Below are positions 1-8,003 of a stretch of DNA of 64,000 bases, one piece after another. The stretch's first letter is position 1. Each line of letters begins with the position of its first letter. Origin of the DNA: Afifella marina DSM 2698 (lineage in GTDB: Bacteria > Pseudomonadota > Alphaproteobacteria > Rhizobiales > Afifellaceae); the NCBI RefSeq assembly GCF_900102695.1, contig NZ_FMVW01000004.1:124001-188000 (forward strand), in the 5' to 3' direction. Position numbers and translations under genes: made by a program. The notes beneath the pieces were generated by a model. It saw nothing but the letters and a program-made list of their open reading frames with translations, did not search any database and was not told the origin of the DNA.

Positions 1-542
1 TGCGCCCGCTCCAAAGCTTCGAAGCTCGTCGCGCCGCAATCGACCGTGACGATCAGCTCCGCACCGGTATCGATGAGACGGTCGATCGCCTCCGGGTTCG
101 GTCCGTAACCTTCGATCAGGCGGTCGGGAATGTAGATTTCGGTCGTGAGCCCCAGCCCGCAGAGCGTGTCGGACAGAAGGGCTGATGAGGTGGCGCCATC
201 CACGTCATAATCGCCGAAGATGGCCACCTTTTCGCGGCGCTCGATGGCGTCTGCGAGGCGCCCGGCCGCCAGATCCATATCCATGAGGCAGGACGGATCC
301 GGCATGTCTGTCTTCAGCGACGGACCGAGAAACGCTTCCGCACCGTCGTCCGAGATGCCGCGTCCGGCAAGAACGCGACAGATGCTTTCAGACAAGCCCG
401 TACGCTGAGCGAGAGCCGTCGCTGCCGCCTCGCCCCGCGCATCCAAACGCATGCGCCAGGCGCGCCCCTTGAGAGAGGATTCGACGCCGAGGCAAATGCC
501 CGGCGCCTCAAGATTACCAGATGATTCGGGTCGACCCCACAT
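1..542 (-). CDS. recJ: Single-stranded-DNA-specific exonuclease RecJ, N-terminal part (runs off the window)
   Basis: RecJ is a 5'-3' exonuclease on single-stranded DNA that acts in recombination and mismatch repair. About 180 N-terminal residues are present; the rest lies beyond base 1. The reading shows the DHH-family metal motif DYDVDGATSSALL (near 186-212), followed by YIPDRLIEGYGPN and the second acidic motif VTVDCGATSFEAL. The ATG at 540-542 was chosen because the residues that follow (ICLGVESSLKGRAWRMRL) match the start of alphaproteobacterial RecJ proteins. The frame stays open further upstream, so a longer form is not excluded. It lies downstream of glpX on the same strand, 126 bases after its stop, with a GC-rich hairpin between them. 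Confidence 0.9.
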   Translation of the reverse strand, partial: MWGRPESSGNLEAPGICLGVESSLKGRAWRMRLDARGEAAATALAQRTGLSESICRVLAGRGISDDGAEAFLGPSLKTDMPDPSCLMDMDLAAGRLADAIERREKVAIFGDYDVDGATSSALLSDTLCGLGLTTEIYIPDRLIEGYGPNPEAIDRLIDTGAELIVTVDCGATSFEALERA

Positions 543-628
543 GCGCGCATTATGCGGCAGCAGCTGTCCCGCTGCTACCGCCGCGCCATAAGCGATCGAT
601 GACGGTCCCCGTCTTTCTGGCGACGGTG

Positions 629-648
629 CGGCGGCCCGGAGGCCGCCG
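629..648. terminator. GC-rich hairpin between glpX and recJ
   Basis: An 8-bp perfect stem (CGGCGGCC, 629-636, with GGCCGCCG, 641-648) closes a CGGA tetraloop about 20 bases after the glpX stop. On the glpX strand no U-run follows, so it is not a classic intrinsic terminator. It may stabilise the glpX 3' end or pause polymerase. On the plus strand TTTT follows, but no plus-strand gene ends here. Confidence 0.4.
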
Positions 649-668
649 TTTTGCCTGGACGCTGAGGA

Positions 669-1658
669 TCAGTCGATGAATTCGAACTTGTCCTCGACGA
701 TATGCTTGGCACGAACCCAACGCTGCGTGCCCGTATGCGAGCGCGTGACGATCGTGTGGGTCATGGCGACGCCGCGACGGAAGCTGACACCCTGGAGAAG
801 ATTGCCATCCGTCACGCCTGTGGCTGCAAAGAGCACGTCGCCTGACGCCATGTCTTCCTTGGAGTAGATCTTGCGCGGCTCGCTGATCCCCATGCGTTCG
901 GCGCGGGAGCGCTTCTCGTCCGTATCGAGGGTGAGACGGCCCCAGATCTGTCCGCCCATGCAGCGCAAAGCGGCTGCGGCCAGAACACCTTCAGGAGCGC
1001 CGCCGGAGCCAATGTAAAAGTCGATCCCGGTCGTTTCTGGATCGGTCGTATGAATGATGCCGGCGACATCGCCGTCGCCGATCAGGCGAATGGCTACACC
1101 CGTCTCACGCACCGCCTCGATCAGTTTCTGATGACGCGGCCGGTCGAGAATGCACGCCGTAAGCTCATGCGCACGGACGTCCTTTTCCTTGGCGATGCGG
1201 CGCACGATCTCCGCGGGCGGCATATCGAGCTCGATGAAATCTTCCGGAAAGCCCGGGCCGATGGCGAGCTTGTCCATGTAAACATCAGGCGCATTCAACA
1301 GGCCATTGCGATGCGTGATCGCAATGACAGCGAGAGAGTTGGGAAGGTTCTTTGCGCAGATCGTCGTGCCTTCCAGCGGGTCGAGTGCGATGTCGACCTC
1401 AGGCCCATCGCCGTTGCCGACCTCTTCGCCGATGAACAGCATCGGCGCCTCATCGCGTTCGCCCTCACCGATGACGACACGGCCGCGAATCGACAGGCGG
1501 TTCAGTTCGTTGCGCATCGCGTCGACAGCCGCCTGATCGGCCGCCTTTTCATCGCCGCGTCCACGCATCATGGCGGCCGCAACGGCGGCGCGCTCGGTAA
1601 CACGCACCAGCTCCAGAGTCAGAACCCGGTCCATTGCGGACAAATCGATATCGGCCAT
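669..1658 (-). CDS. glpX: Class II fructose-1,6-bisphosphatase (GlpX)
   Basis: This enzyme hydrolyses fructose-1,6-bisphosphate to fructose-6-phosphate in gluconeogenesis and, where present, the Calvin cycle. It acts in the cytosol and needs a divalent metal. The 329-residue protein is normal for the GlpX family and shows its signatures: GEGERDEAPM (residues 64-73) and the metal-binding DPLEGTT (93-99). The C-terminal half carries the glycine-rich YIGSGGAPEGVLAAAALRC segment. It sits 26 bases downstream of hom and upstream of recJ, an order common in Hyphomicrobiales, so it is probably cotranscribed with hom. The ATG start needs no adjustment: the conserved N-terminus MADIDLSAMDRVLTLELVRVTE begins there. 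Confidence 0.95.
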   Translation of the reverse strand: MADIDLSAMDRVLTLELVRVTERAAVAAAMMRGRGDEKAADQAAVDAMRNELNRLSIRGRVVIGEGERDEAPMLFIGEEVGNGDGPEVDIALDPLEGTTICAKNLPNSLAVIAITHRNGLLNAPDVYMDKLAIGPGFPEDFIELDMPPAEIVRRIAKEKDVRAHELTACILDRPRHQKLIEAVRETGVAIRLIGDGDVAGIIHTTDPETTGIDFYIGSGGAPEGVLAAAALRCMGGQIWGRLTLDTDEKRSRAERMGISEPRKIYSKEDMASGDVLFAATGVTDGNLLQGVSFRRGVAMTHTIVTRSHTGTQRWVRAKHIVEDKFEFID

Positions 1659-1684
1659 TTAGCCCTCCCTCAAAATTCTGGCGC

Positions 1685-3001
1685 TCAAAGCGCCTCAATC
1701 CGGATCATTTGGGGCCGGCCGACAATGTCACCCTCCCCCTCGATACGGCCCAATGCGTCACGCACGGCCTGCTCGGTCGTATCGTGGGTGATGATGGTGA
1801 CAGAACGCAGATGATCGGGATTGCCGCGCGGCGCCGCGCCCGCGGGGCGATTTCTCTGCACGATCGAATCGAGCGAGATGCCGCCATCGGCCATGGCGCG
1901 CGCGATCGCCGCGAAGGCTCCGACGCGGTCGGGCACCGACAAACGCAGATAGTACCCGCCGGGATGGGCCCGCATCCGGGCTCTCTGATACGGTTTGAGG
2001 CTTGCCACCGGGCGCCCGAAAGGCGGAGCGCGGAAGCCGCGGGCGCAATCGACGATATCGCCAACGACGGCGGACGCGGTCGCGTCGCCACCCGCTCCCG
2101 GCCCCGACAGAACCACCTGCCCGATGAAGTCGCCTTCGACCGCAACCGCATTGGTGACGTCGGAGATCCGTGCGAGCTGAGAGTTCTTCGGCAGCATTGT
2201 CGGATGCACGCGCTGCTCGATGCCGCTGTCCGTTTCCTGGGCGACGGCGAGAAGCTTGATCCGGTAGCCGAGTTCTTCTGCGGCCGCGATATCCTCCGCG
2301 GTGATCGAGGCAATGCCTTCCACGAAGATGGCGTCTTTGTTGAGCTCCACCCCGAATGCCAGAGAGGTGAGAATGGCGAGCTTATGAGCCGCGTCGAGCC
2401 CGTCGATATCGAAGCTCGGGTCTGCTTCCGCGTAGCCGAGTTCCTGCGCATCGGCGAGACACTGCTCGAAGCTCAGCCCTTCGGCTTCCATGCGTGTCAG
2501 GATGTAATTGCAGGTGCCGTTCAAGATGCCGAAGAGACGGGTGATGCGATTGCCGGCCAGCGCTTCCCGCAGTGCCTTTACGATCGGTATGCCGCCACCG
2601 ACCGCCGCCTCGAAGGCGAGCACGCCGCCGCCACTCTCGGCCGCGGCGGCAAGTTCGATCCCGTGCTTCGCCAGAAGCGCCTTGTTCGCCGTCACCACCG
2701 ACTTCCCGGCGTCGAGGGCCGCGCGTGTTGCCTCTCTGCAGACACCGTTTTCGCCACCGATCAGCTCGATGAAGCAGTCGATGTCCGGTGACGAGGCGAG
2801 TGCGACGGGATCGCTGTGCCAGCTGAGCCCGTCGAGCGAGATGCCCCGGTCTTTGTTCGGGTTGCGCGCGGAGACGGCGACAAGCCGCAACGGCCGTCCG
2901 GCACGATCCGTCAGCGCCTCTTCATGATCTCGAAGAAGCCGAATGACGGATGTGCCGACCGTGCCCAACCCGGCCAGTCCGAGCCTGAGCGGCTGATCCA
3001 T
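1685..3001 (-). CDS. hom: Homoserine dehydrogenase
   Basis: This enzyme reduces aspartate-semialdehyde to homoserine with NAD(P)H, the branch point to threonine and methionine. The 438-residue protein has an N-terminal Rossmann nucleotide site (LAGLGTVGTSV, residues 9-19), a catalytic domain with FEAAVGGGIPIVKALREAL and GQVVLSGPGAGGDATASAVVGDI, and a C-terminal ACT domain beginning near YYLRLSVPDRVGAFAAIA, as in monofunctional regulated enzymes. The ACT domain implies feedback control, usually by threonine; that is family knowledge and not visible here. It lies 30 bases downstream of the aminotransferase gene and just upstream of glpX, in what looks like one transcription unit. Confidence 0.96.
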   Translation of the reverse strand: MDQPLRLGLAGLGTVGTSVIRLLRDHEEALTDRAGRPLRLVAVSARNPNKDRGISLDGLSWHSDPVALASSPDIDCFIELIGGENGVCREATRAALDAGKSVVTANKALLAKHGIELAAAAESGGGVLAFEAAVGGGIPIVKALREALAGNRITRLFGILNGTCNYILTRMEAEGLSFEQCLADAQELGYAEADPSFDIDGLDAAHKLAILTSLAFGVELNKDAIFVEGIASITAEDIAAAEELGYRIKLLAVAQETDSGIEQRVHPTMLPKNSQLARISDVTNAVAVEGDFIGQVVLSGPGAGGDATASAVVGDIVDCARGFRAPPFGRPVASLKPYQRARMRAHPGGYYLRLSVPDRVGAFAAIARAMADGGISLDSIVQRNRPAGAAPRGNPDHLRSVTIITHDTTEQAVRDALGRIEGEGDIVGRPQMIRIEAL

Positions 3002-3031
3002 GGATGCCTTCCCGGAGAGAATTGGTAATTG

Positions 3032-4249
3032 TCAGGCGTTCGCCTTGAGCGGGACGACGTTGTGCAACGTTTCATCGGCCGTGGCAAGAAAACGCCGAAG
3101 GTTCCGCGCCGCCTGGCGGATGCGTTGCTCGTTTTCCACGAGCGCAATTCGGACGTGACCGTCGCCATGCTCGCCGAAGCCGATGCCTGGAGCGACGGCA
3201 ATATCCGCCTTCTCAATCAAGAGCTTAGAGAATTCCAGCGAACTCACGCCCTGAAACCGTTCCGGCAACGGCGCCCATACGAACATCGATGCCGCAGGCG
3301 CCGGAATGTCCCACCCTGCGCGCGAGAACGATTCAACGAGGCAGTCGCGCCGGCTCTTGTAGATTTCGCGCGCTTCGTCGGCCGGGCTAGCTTCTTCATT
3401 GAGCGCCGCGGCCGCGGCCACCTGAATGGGCGTGAAGGCGCCATAGTCAAGATAGGACTTCACCCGCGCAAGCGCCGCAATCAGCCGTTCGTTGCCGACG
3501 GCAAACCCCATGCGCCAGCCGGGCATGGAGAAGGTTTTCGACAGCGACGTGAATTCAACGGTGACATCCATCGCGCCCGGCACCTGCAGAACCGACGGCG
3601 GAGGATTGTCGTCGAAATAAATCTCCGCATAGGCAAGATCGGAGAGAACGAAGATATCGTTGCGCCGGGCGAAGGCGACGACGTCGCGGTAAAATTCGAG
3701 ATCCGCAACATGCGCCGTCGGATTGGACGGATAGCAAAGGATGACGGCGATCGGCTTCGGAATGGAATGGTGCACGGCCCGTTCCAGCGCCTGAAAAAAC
3801 TCCGGTCCCGGCTCTGCCGGCACGTGACGGATCGCGCCGCCCGCCATCAGGAAGCCGAAGGCGTGAATCGGATAGCTCGGATTGGGAACGAGAACGACAT
3901 CGCCCGGTGCGGTGATGGCCTGAGCCATGTTCGCGAAGCCTTCCTTCGAGCCGAGCGTAGCAACGACGTGGCGTTCCGGATCGAGCTTCACACCAAAGCG
4001 GCGTTCGTAATAGGCGGCTTGTGCGCGTCGAAGTCCCGGAATGCCTTTCGAGGCCGAATAGCGATTGGTCCGCGGCTTCTGGACGGTCTCAATCAGCTTC
4101 TCGATGATGAAGGCCGGCGTCGGAAGATCTGGATTGCCCATGCCAAGATCGATGATGTCGGCGCCACCGGCTCGAGCGGCGGCCTTGAGCCTGTTGACCT
4201 GCTCGAAAACATAGGGTGGCAGCCGTTTGATCTTGTGAAATTCGTCCAT
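3032..4249 (-). CDS. alaC: Class I/II PLP-dependent aminotransferase, AlaC / LL-diaminopimelate aminotransferase-like
   Basis: This is a fold-type I aminotransferase of 405 residues. It shows the substrate/PLP segment RYSASKGIPGLRRA, the PLP-contact motif YPSNPTAH (Asn near 176) and the Schiff-base lysine in SLSKTFSMPGWRMGF (Lys238). The subgroup is annotated either as glutamate-pyruvate aminotransferase AlaC or as LL-diaminopimelate aminotransferase, and sequence alone does not decide between them. Its constant place directly upstream of hom in Hyphomicrobiales ties it to aspartate-family metabolism, so I prefer a general alanine/aspartate-family role. The start ATG matches the typical MxEFHKIKRLPPYVF N-terminus. 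The gene is probably first in the aminotransferase-hom-glpX unit. Confidence 0.88.
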   Translation of the reverse strand: MDEFHKIKRLPPYVFEQVNRLKAAARAGGADIIDLGMGNPDLPTPAFIIEKLIETVQKPRTNRYSASKGIPGLRRAQAAYYERRFGVKLDPERHVVATLGSKEGFANMAQAITAPGDVVLVPNPSYPIHAFGFLMAGGAIRHVPAEPGPEFFQALERAVHHSIPKPIAVILCYPSNPTAHVADLEFYRDVVAFARRNDIFVLSDLAYAEIYFDDNPPPSVLQVPGAMDVTVEFTSLSKTFSMPGWRMGFAVGNERLIAALARVKSYLDYGAFTPIQVAAAAALNEEASPADEAREIYKSRRDCLVESFSRAGWDIPAPAASMFVWAPLPERFQGVSSLEFSKLLIEKADIAVAPGIGFGEHGDGHVRIALVENEQRIRQAARNLRRFLATADETLHNVVPLKANA

Positions 4250-4310
4250 TGTCCTTCATCCATTTGCAGGCAAAGACTGGTTTGGTTACGCCAGCTTCAC
4301 CGCCGTGACG

Positions 4311-4787
4311 TTATTGCACGTTTGTAGAGTTTTCGCGAATTTTCTCAGCCGTCTCTTTTTGATTTTGCTGAACGAGGCGTCGCAACTCCCCCTCCCGGGC
4401 AGCGAGTTCTTGCTGCCTGCGGCCATTGGCGCCGCGGCGAGCGGCGGCAATCTGTTCAAGCTCCGCTTTCAGCGCGGCGACGTTGCGGGTCGGTCTCACG
4501 AGCATATTCGGCGGCACGGCCGTGTCGAAGACACCCGGAAACTCTTGAGGGTTTGCGTCTTGGGCGGCCGCGCGTGCCCGAATGTCTGCGACAGTGCGGT
4601 CGTATGCCGCCGCCTTTTGAGGGTCACTCGGCCTCTGCGGCGGCGTGCTGCTCTCCTTAAGTCCGGTAAGTGCTGGGCTTTCGCAGGCAGTCAGCGCGAA
4701 GACTGCGAGGGCAGCAACGGTCAGCGCCCTTAATCCGCCGACGGGATGTGAGCGATTCTGATGACAGTTTTGAGCTAGGAAACGCAA
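4311..4787 (-). CDS. Small lipoprotein of unknown function
   Basis: The 158-residue product has a basic N-terminus, a hydrophobic stretch (ALTVAALAVFALTAC) and a lipobox LTAC, so it is predicted to be exported and lipid-anchored at Cys34. The mature part is rich in Ala, Arg, Glu and Gln. Its second half (about residues 100-158) reads as a charged helix or coiled coil (LKAELEQIAAARRGANGRRQQELAAREGELRRLVQQNQKETAEKI). I do not recognise the family. It is divergent from phaC, with 96 bases between the starts, and lies 61 bases upstream of the alaC-type start on the same strand. The distance from first Met to hydrophobic core is long, so a later non-ATG start is possible. Confidence 0.75.
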   Translation of the reverse strand: MRFLAQNCHQNRSHPVGGLRALTVAALAVFALTACESPALTGLKESSTPPQRPSDPQKAAAYDRTVADIRARAAAQDANPQEFPGVFDTAVPPNMLVRPTRNVAALKAELEQIAAARRGANGRRQQELAAREGELRRLVQQNQKETAEKIRENSTNVQ

Positions 4788-4883
4788 TTGACGCTCTCGG
4801 CCTTGCTGAGTTCGAAGGAGCTGGCTGCTGTGCTATATCGCATAAGGCGCTCGGATCACCCCTAATAAGGTAATTGTGTCAGG

Positions 4884-6734
4884 ATGGCGGAGAAAAAATC
4901 ACGCAAAGAGCGGGAGGATGTCACAGAGGAACGGCCGGACAAGCCGCTGCCCACCTCTTACATCGCTGCGGACCCGGAAGTCTTTGCCCGCAATATGGCT
5001 CGTGCCTTCGAGGAAGGCGGAAAGGCGCTCGCGGCCTATCTGCGACCTCGCGAGACGGGACAGACGGGGGCCGATCAGATGGCCGAACACACGGCCGAAA
5101 TCATGAAGACGATGAGCCATGTCGGGCAATATTGGATGTCCGACCCGGCGCGAACCATCGAAGCGCAGACCAAGCTCTGGGCACAGTATCTGTCGATCTG
5201 GAACAGCGGCCTGCGCAAAACGATGGGCGATGGAGCAGACAGTCAGCAGGCCACAGTGGCCGACAAGCGGTTTGCCGATCCGGATTGGTCGCAGAACCCG
5301 ATGTTCGATGTCTTGAAACAACTCTATCTCGCCACCTCGCGCTGGGCCGAGGACCTGGTTGAGGATGCGGAGGACGTCGATCCGCACACGCGTCAGAAAG
5401 CACGCTTTTACGTGCAGCAGATCGCCAATGCGCTGTCGCCCTCGAATTTCGCCATGACCAACCCCGAGGTGCTCCGCGCCACCGCCGAGAGCAACGGAGA
5501 AAATCTGGTCCGAGGCATGCACATGCTGGCGGAGGATATCGCCGCCGGCAAAGGCGATCTGCGCGTGCGCCAGACCGACGCGACGGCGTTCAAGATCGGT
5601 GAGAACATCGCCACGACGCCTGGAAAGGTCGTTGCCCAGAACGAGCTCTGCCAGGTGATTCAGTACGAGGCGACGACGAAGAGCGTTTTGAAGCGACCGC
5701 TCCTGATCGTGCCGCCATGGATCAATAAATTCTACATTCTCGATCTCAACAGCGAGAAGAGTTTCGTCCGCTGGGCGGTGGAACAGGGGCACACGGTCTT
5801 CGTCATTTCGTGGGTCAATCCCGACCGGCGGCACGCGGACAAGACCTTCGAGCATTATATGAAGGAGGGTATTTTCTATGCCCTCGACGTCGTCGAGCGC
5901 GCCACCGGTGAGCGCAAGGTCAACGCCATCGGCTATTGCGTCGGCGGCACGCTTCTCGCCGTCGCCCTCGCCTACCTCGCAAAGGGACGCAGCAAGCAGC
6001 GGATCGCAAGTGCGACGATGTTCGCTGCCCAGGTCGACTTCACCTATTCGGGCGATCTGAAGCTGTTTGCCGACGAGGAGCAGATCGAAACGATCGAGGA
6101 AGACATGGCCGAGCGGGGCTATCTCGACGGCTCGAAGATGGCGACGGCCTTCAATCTTTTGCGATCGAACGACCTGATTTGGCGGTATTTCGTGAGCGAC
6201 TACATGCTCGGCAAAGAGCCGCTGCCTTTCGACCTTCTCTACTGGAATTCCGATTCCACCCGCCTGCCCGCGGCGAACCATTCCTTCTATCTGCGCAACT
6301 GCTACCTTGAGAACAACCTCTCGCAGGGGCGCATGAAGATCGCCGACAAGACGCTCGATCTCAGCCGCGTGACGATCCCCATCTACAATCTCGCCACCAA
6401 AGAGGACCACATCGCGCCGGCAAAATCGGTGTTCTTTGGCAGCCAGTTTTTCGGCGGACCCGTGCGCTTCGTCCTCACCGGCTCAGGCCATATCGCGGGC
6501 GTCATCAACCCGCCGGCGAAGAACAAATATCAATACTGGATCGACGGCAACGCCGATGGCGACATCGAAACATGGATGGAAAAGGCCGAAGAGAAGCCGG
6601 GTTCCTGGTGGCCAGATTGGCAGCGCTGGATCGAGACACTCGATGATAAGCGGGTCGACGCCCGCGACATCGGCGGGCGCAAGCTCCAGGCACTTGAGGA
6701 TGCTCCAGGCTCCTACGTCAAAATGAAGTGCTGA
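4884..6734 (+). CDS. phaC: Class I poly(3-hydroxyalkanoate) synthase PhaC
   Basis: PhaC polymerises (R)-3-hydroxyacyl-CoA, mainly 3-hydroxybutyryl-CoA, into PHA at the granule surface. The protein has 616 residues, the class I length. The N-terminal domain (to about 200) is followed by an alpha/beta-hydrolase fold with the lipase-like box GYCVGGT. The catalytic triad reads as Cys352, Asp508 (in KEDHIAP) and His536 (in GSGHIAGVINPP). Other class I signatures are LLIVPPWINKFYILDL and FVISWVNPD. No phaA, phaB, phaR or phasin gene is adjacent, so the monomer-supply genes lie elsewhere. It is divergent from a lipoprotein gene and is followed by a 103-base gap holding a perfect palindrome. Confidence 0.97.
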   Translation: MAEKKSRKEREDVTEERPDKPLPTSYIAADPEVFARNMARAFEEGGKALAAYLRPRETGQTGADQMAEHTAEIMKTMSHVGQYWMSDPARTIEAQTKLWAQYLSIWNSGLRKTMGDGADSQQATVADKRFADPDWSQNPMFDVLKQLYLATSRWAEDLVEDAEDVDPHTRQKARFYVQQIANALSPSNFAMTNPEVLRATAESNGENLVRGMHMLAEDIAAGKGDLRVRQTDATAFKIGENIATTPGKVVAQNELCQVIQYEATTKSVLKRPLLIVPPWINKFYILDLNSEKSFVRWAVEQGHTVFVISWVNPDRRHADKTFEHYMKEGIFYALDVVERATGERKVNAIGYCVGGTLLAVALAYLAKGRSKQRIASATMFAAQVDFTYSGDLKLFADEEQIETIEEDMAERGYLDGSKMATAFNLLRSNDLIWRYFVSDYMLGKEPLPFDLLYWNSDSTRLPAANHSFYLRNCYLENNLSQGRMKIADKTLDLSRVTIPIYNLATKEDHIAPAKSVFFGSQFFGGPVRFVLTGSGHIAGVINPPAKNKYQYWIDGNADGDIETWMEKAEEKPGSWWPDWQRWIETLDDKRVDARDIGGRKLQALEDAPGSYVKMKC

Positions 6735-6790
6735 CCTTGCCGTATTGTTGTCTCGACCCGATGTGAGAGCGTGCCCTTGCCCTCGGCAAA

Positions 6791-6810
6791 CGGCGCATCA
6801 TGATGCGCCG
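6791..6810. repeat. 20-bp perfect palindrome between phaC and the first exported paralog
   Basis: CGGCGCATCA at 6791-6800 is followed at once by its exact reverse complement to 6810. It sits 57 bases after the phaC stop and 28 bases before the next ATG. It could be a dyad operator or the stem of a transcript-end hairpin, although no U-run follows. Its place just ahead of the ribosome binding site GAAGGA suggests a regulatory role for the downstream gene. Confidence 0.5.
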
Positions 6811-6837
6811 CATGATTCCATACCGCGAAGGACAACT

Positions 6838-7971
6838 ATGCGCGTTCATACTCCCCTGGTCATTCCGGCTCTCGCCGCCGGTTTCCTAAGCCTCACCGGC
6901 ACAGCGTTCGCTCAGGATGCGGATGCCGTTGCCAAAGCGTTCGAAGCGACCCTGACACAGGGCGGCAAGATGACGGTCTCCCATGAGGGGGACGTCTCGG
7001 GCGGTGGCGATGAGGTCGCCATCAACGGCCTCACGCTGACGCCGAGCGACGGCGGCACCGTGATTGCATTCGACGAGGTGACCCTCACGGGCGTGGCCCA
7101 GGAAGACGACGGCTACACGGCCGACGAGATCGTCTTCAACGGGGGCTCTCTCTCCGGCGATGCGACTGGCACGATCGGCAATGTGAGGCTTGAAGAAGCC
7201 ACTTTCGGCGAAACGCCGGAAGCTGAGCAGGAAACGCCGGGACTGCTGTTCCATCGCCTCGTCGGCAGCGACGTCAGCGTCACGCCGAAAGACCGCAATG
7301 AGCCTGTCACCGTGTCCGGCTTCACGATGACGAGCGAGGATATCGTCGACGGCGTGCCGCAGACGAGCGAGGGTAGCGTCGAGGATCTGGTGGTTCCCGG
7401 CAGCTATGTTCCGGCCGACCAGAAAATGAAGCCTTCCGATCTCGGCTACGACGAGCTCGCTTTTAACGTCGAATGGGCCGGCTCGCGTGATCCCGAAAGC
7501 CAGGATTTGAAGCTCGACAAGGTGGCGCTCACCCTTAAGGATGGCGGCACTTTGATGATCGATGGCAATCTCGGCAACGTCGCGATGCCGGGCGCGGAAA
7601 CCGCCGCGCAGCCGATGGCAGGCATTGCCACGATGAATGTCTCCGACTTCACGCTGCGCTACGAAGACGATTCGCTGACAGGGCGCATTCTCGACTATTA
7701 CGGCAAGCAGCAGGGCATGGACGGCGACAAATATGCGGAACAGCTGGCGGCCGCGGTCCCCTTCATGCTGAGCGCCATGCAGAACGCCGATTTCCAGAAG
7801 AAGGTCTCCGACGCTGTCAGCACTTTCCTGCGTGATCCGCAGTCGCTGACGGTCGCGATGGCTCCGGATAAGCCCATGTCCGGTGCCGAGATCCTTCAGA
7901 TTGCGGGCTCCGCCCCGCAGACCCTTCCGGATGTCTTGAACATTTCGGTTACCGCCAACCAGAGCCGCTAA
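6838..7971 (+). CDS. Exported protein of unknown function, short member of a tandem paralog pair
   Basis: The 377-residue product starts with a clear signal peptide (MRVHTPLVIPALAAGFLSLTGTAFAQD, cleavage after AFA). The ATG at 6838 was chosen because it follows GAAGGACAACT, a good ribosome binding site. The mature chain is acidic and reads as repeated beta-rich units (for example EVAINGLTLTPSDGGTVIAFDEVTLTGVAQEDDGYTADEIVFNGG). The C-terminal 100 residues (DDSLTGRILDYYGKQQG to the end) resemble those of the next gene's product, including KYAEQLAAAVPFML and a closing LTVAMAPDKP. I do not recognise a named family; periplasmic lipid-binding or AsmA/DUF945-like folds are possible but unproven. The next gene starts 32 bases downstream, so the two are probably cotranscribed. 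Confidence 0.75.
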   Translation: MRVHTPLVIPALAAGFLSLTGTAFAQDADAVAKAFEATLTQGGKMTVSHEGDVSGGGDEVAINGLTLTPSDGGTVIAFDEVTLTGVAQEDDGYTADEIVFNGGSLSGDATGTIGNVRLEEATFGETPEAEQETPGLLFHRLVGSDVSVTPKDRNEPVTVSGFTMTSEDIVDGVPQTSEGSVEDLVVPGSYVPADQKMKPSDLGYDELAFNVEWAGSRDPESQDLKLDKVALTLKDGGTLMIDGNLGNVAMPGAETAAQPMAGIATMNVSDFTLRYEDDSLTGRILDYYGKQQGMDGDKYAEQLAAAVPFMLSAMQNADFQKKVSDAVSTFLRDPQSLTVAMAPDKPMSGAEILQIAGSAPQTLPDVLNISVTANQSR

Positions 7972-8003
7972 CTGCAGACCCGTCAGAGCCGAGAGATAGT
8001 TTT

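Noticed and set aside
1634-2791. A 385-codon plus-strand frame opposite hom
   Set aside because: Shadow of hom; no domain visible.
3029-4327. A 432-codon plus-strand frame opposite the aminotransferase
   Set aside because: Arginine-rich antisense reading of a conserved gene.
4899-6410. A 503-codon open frame on the minus strand opposite phaC
   Set aside because: Antisense shadow of a clearly conserved PHA synthase, with no motif or ribosome binding site.
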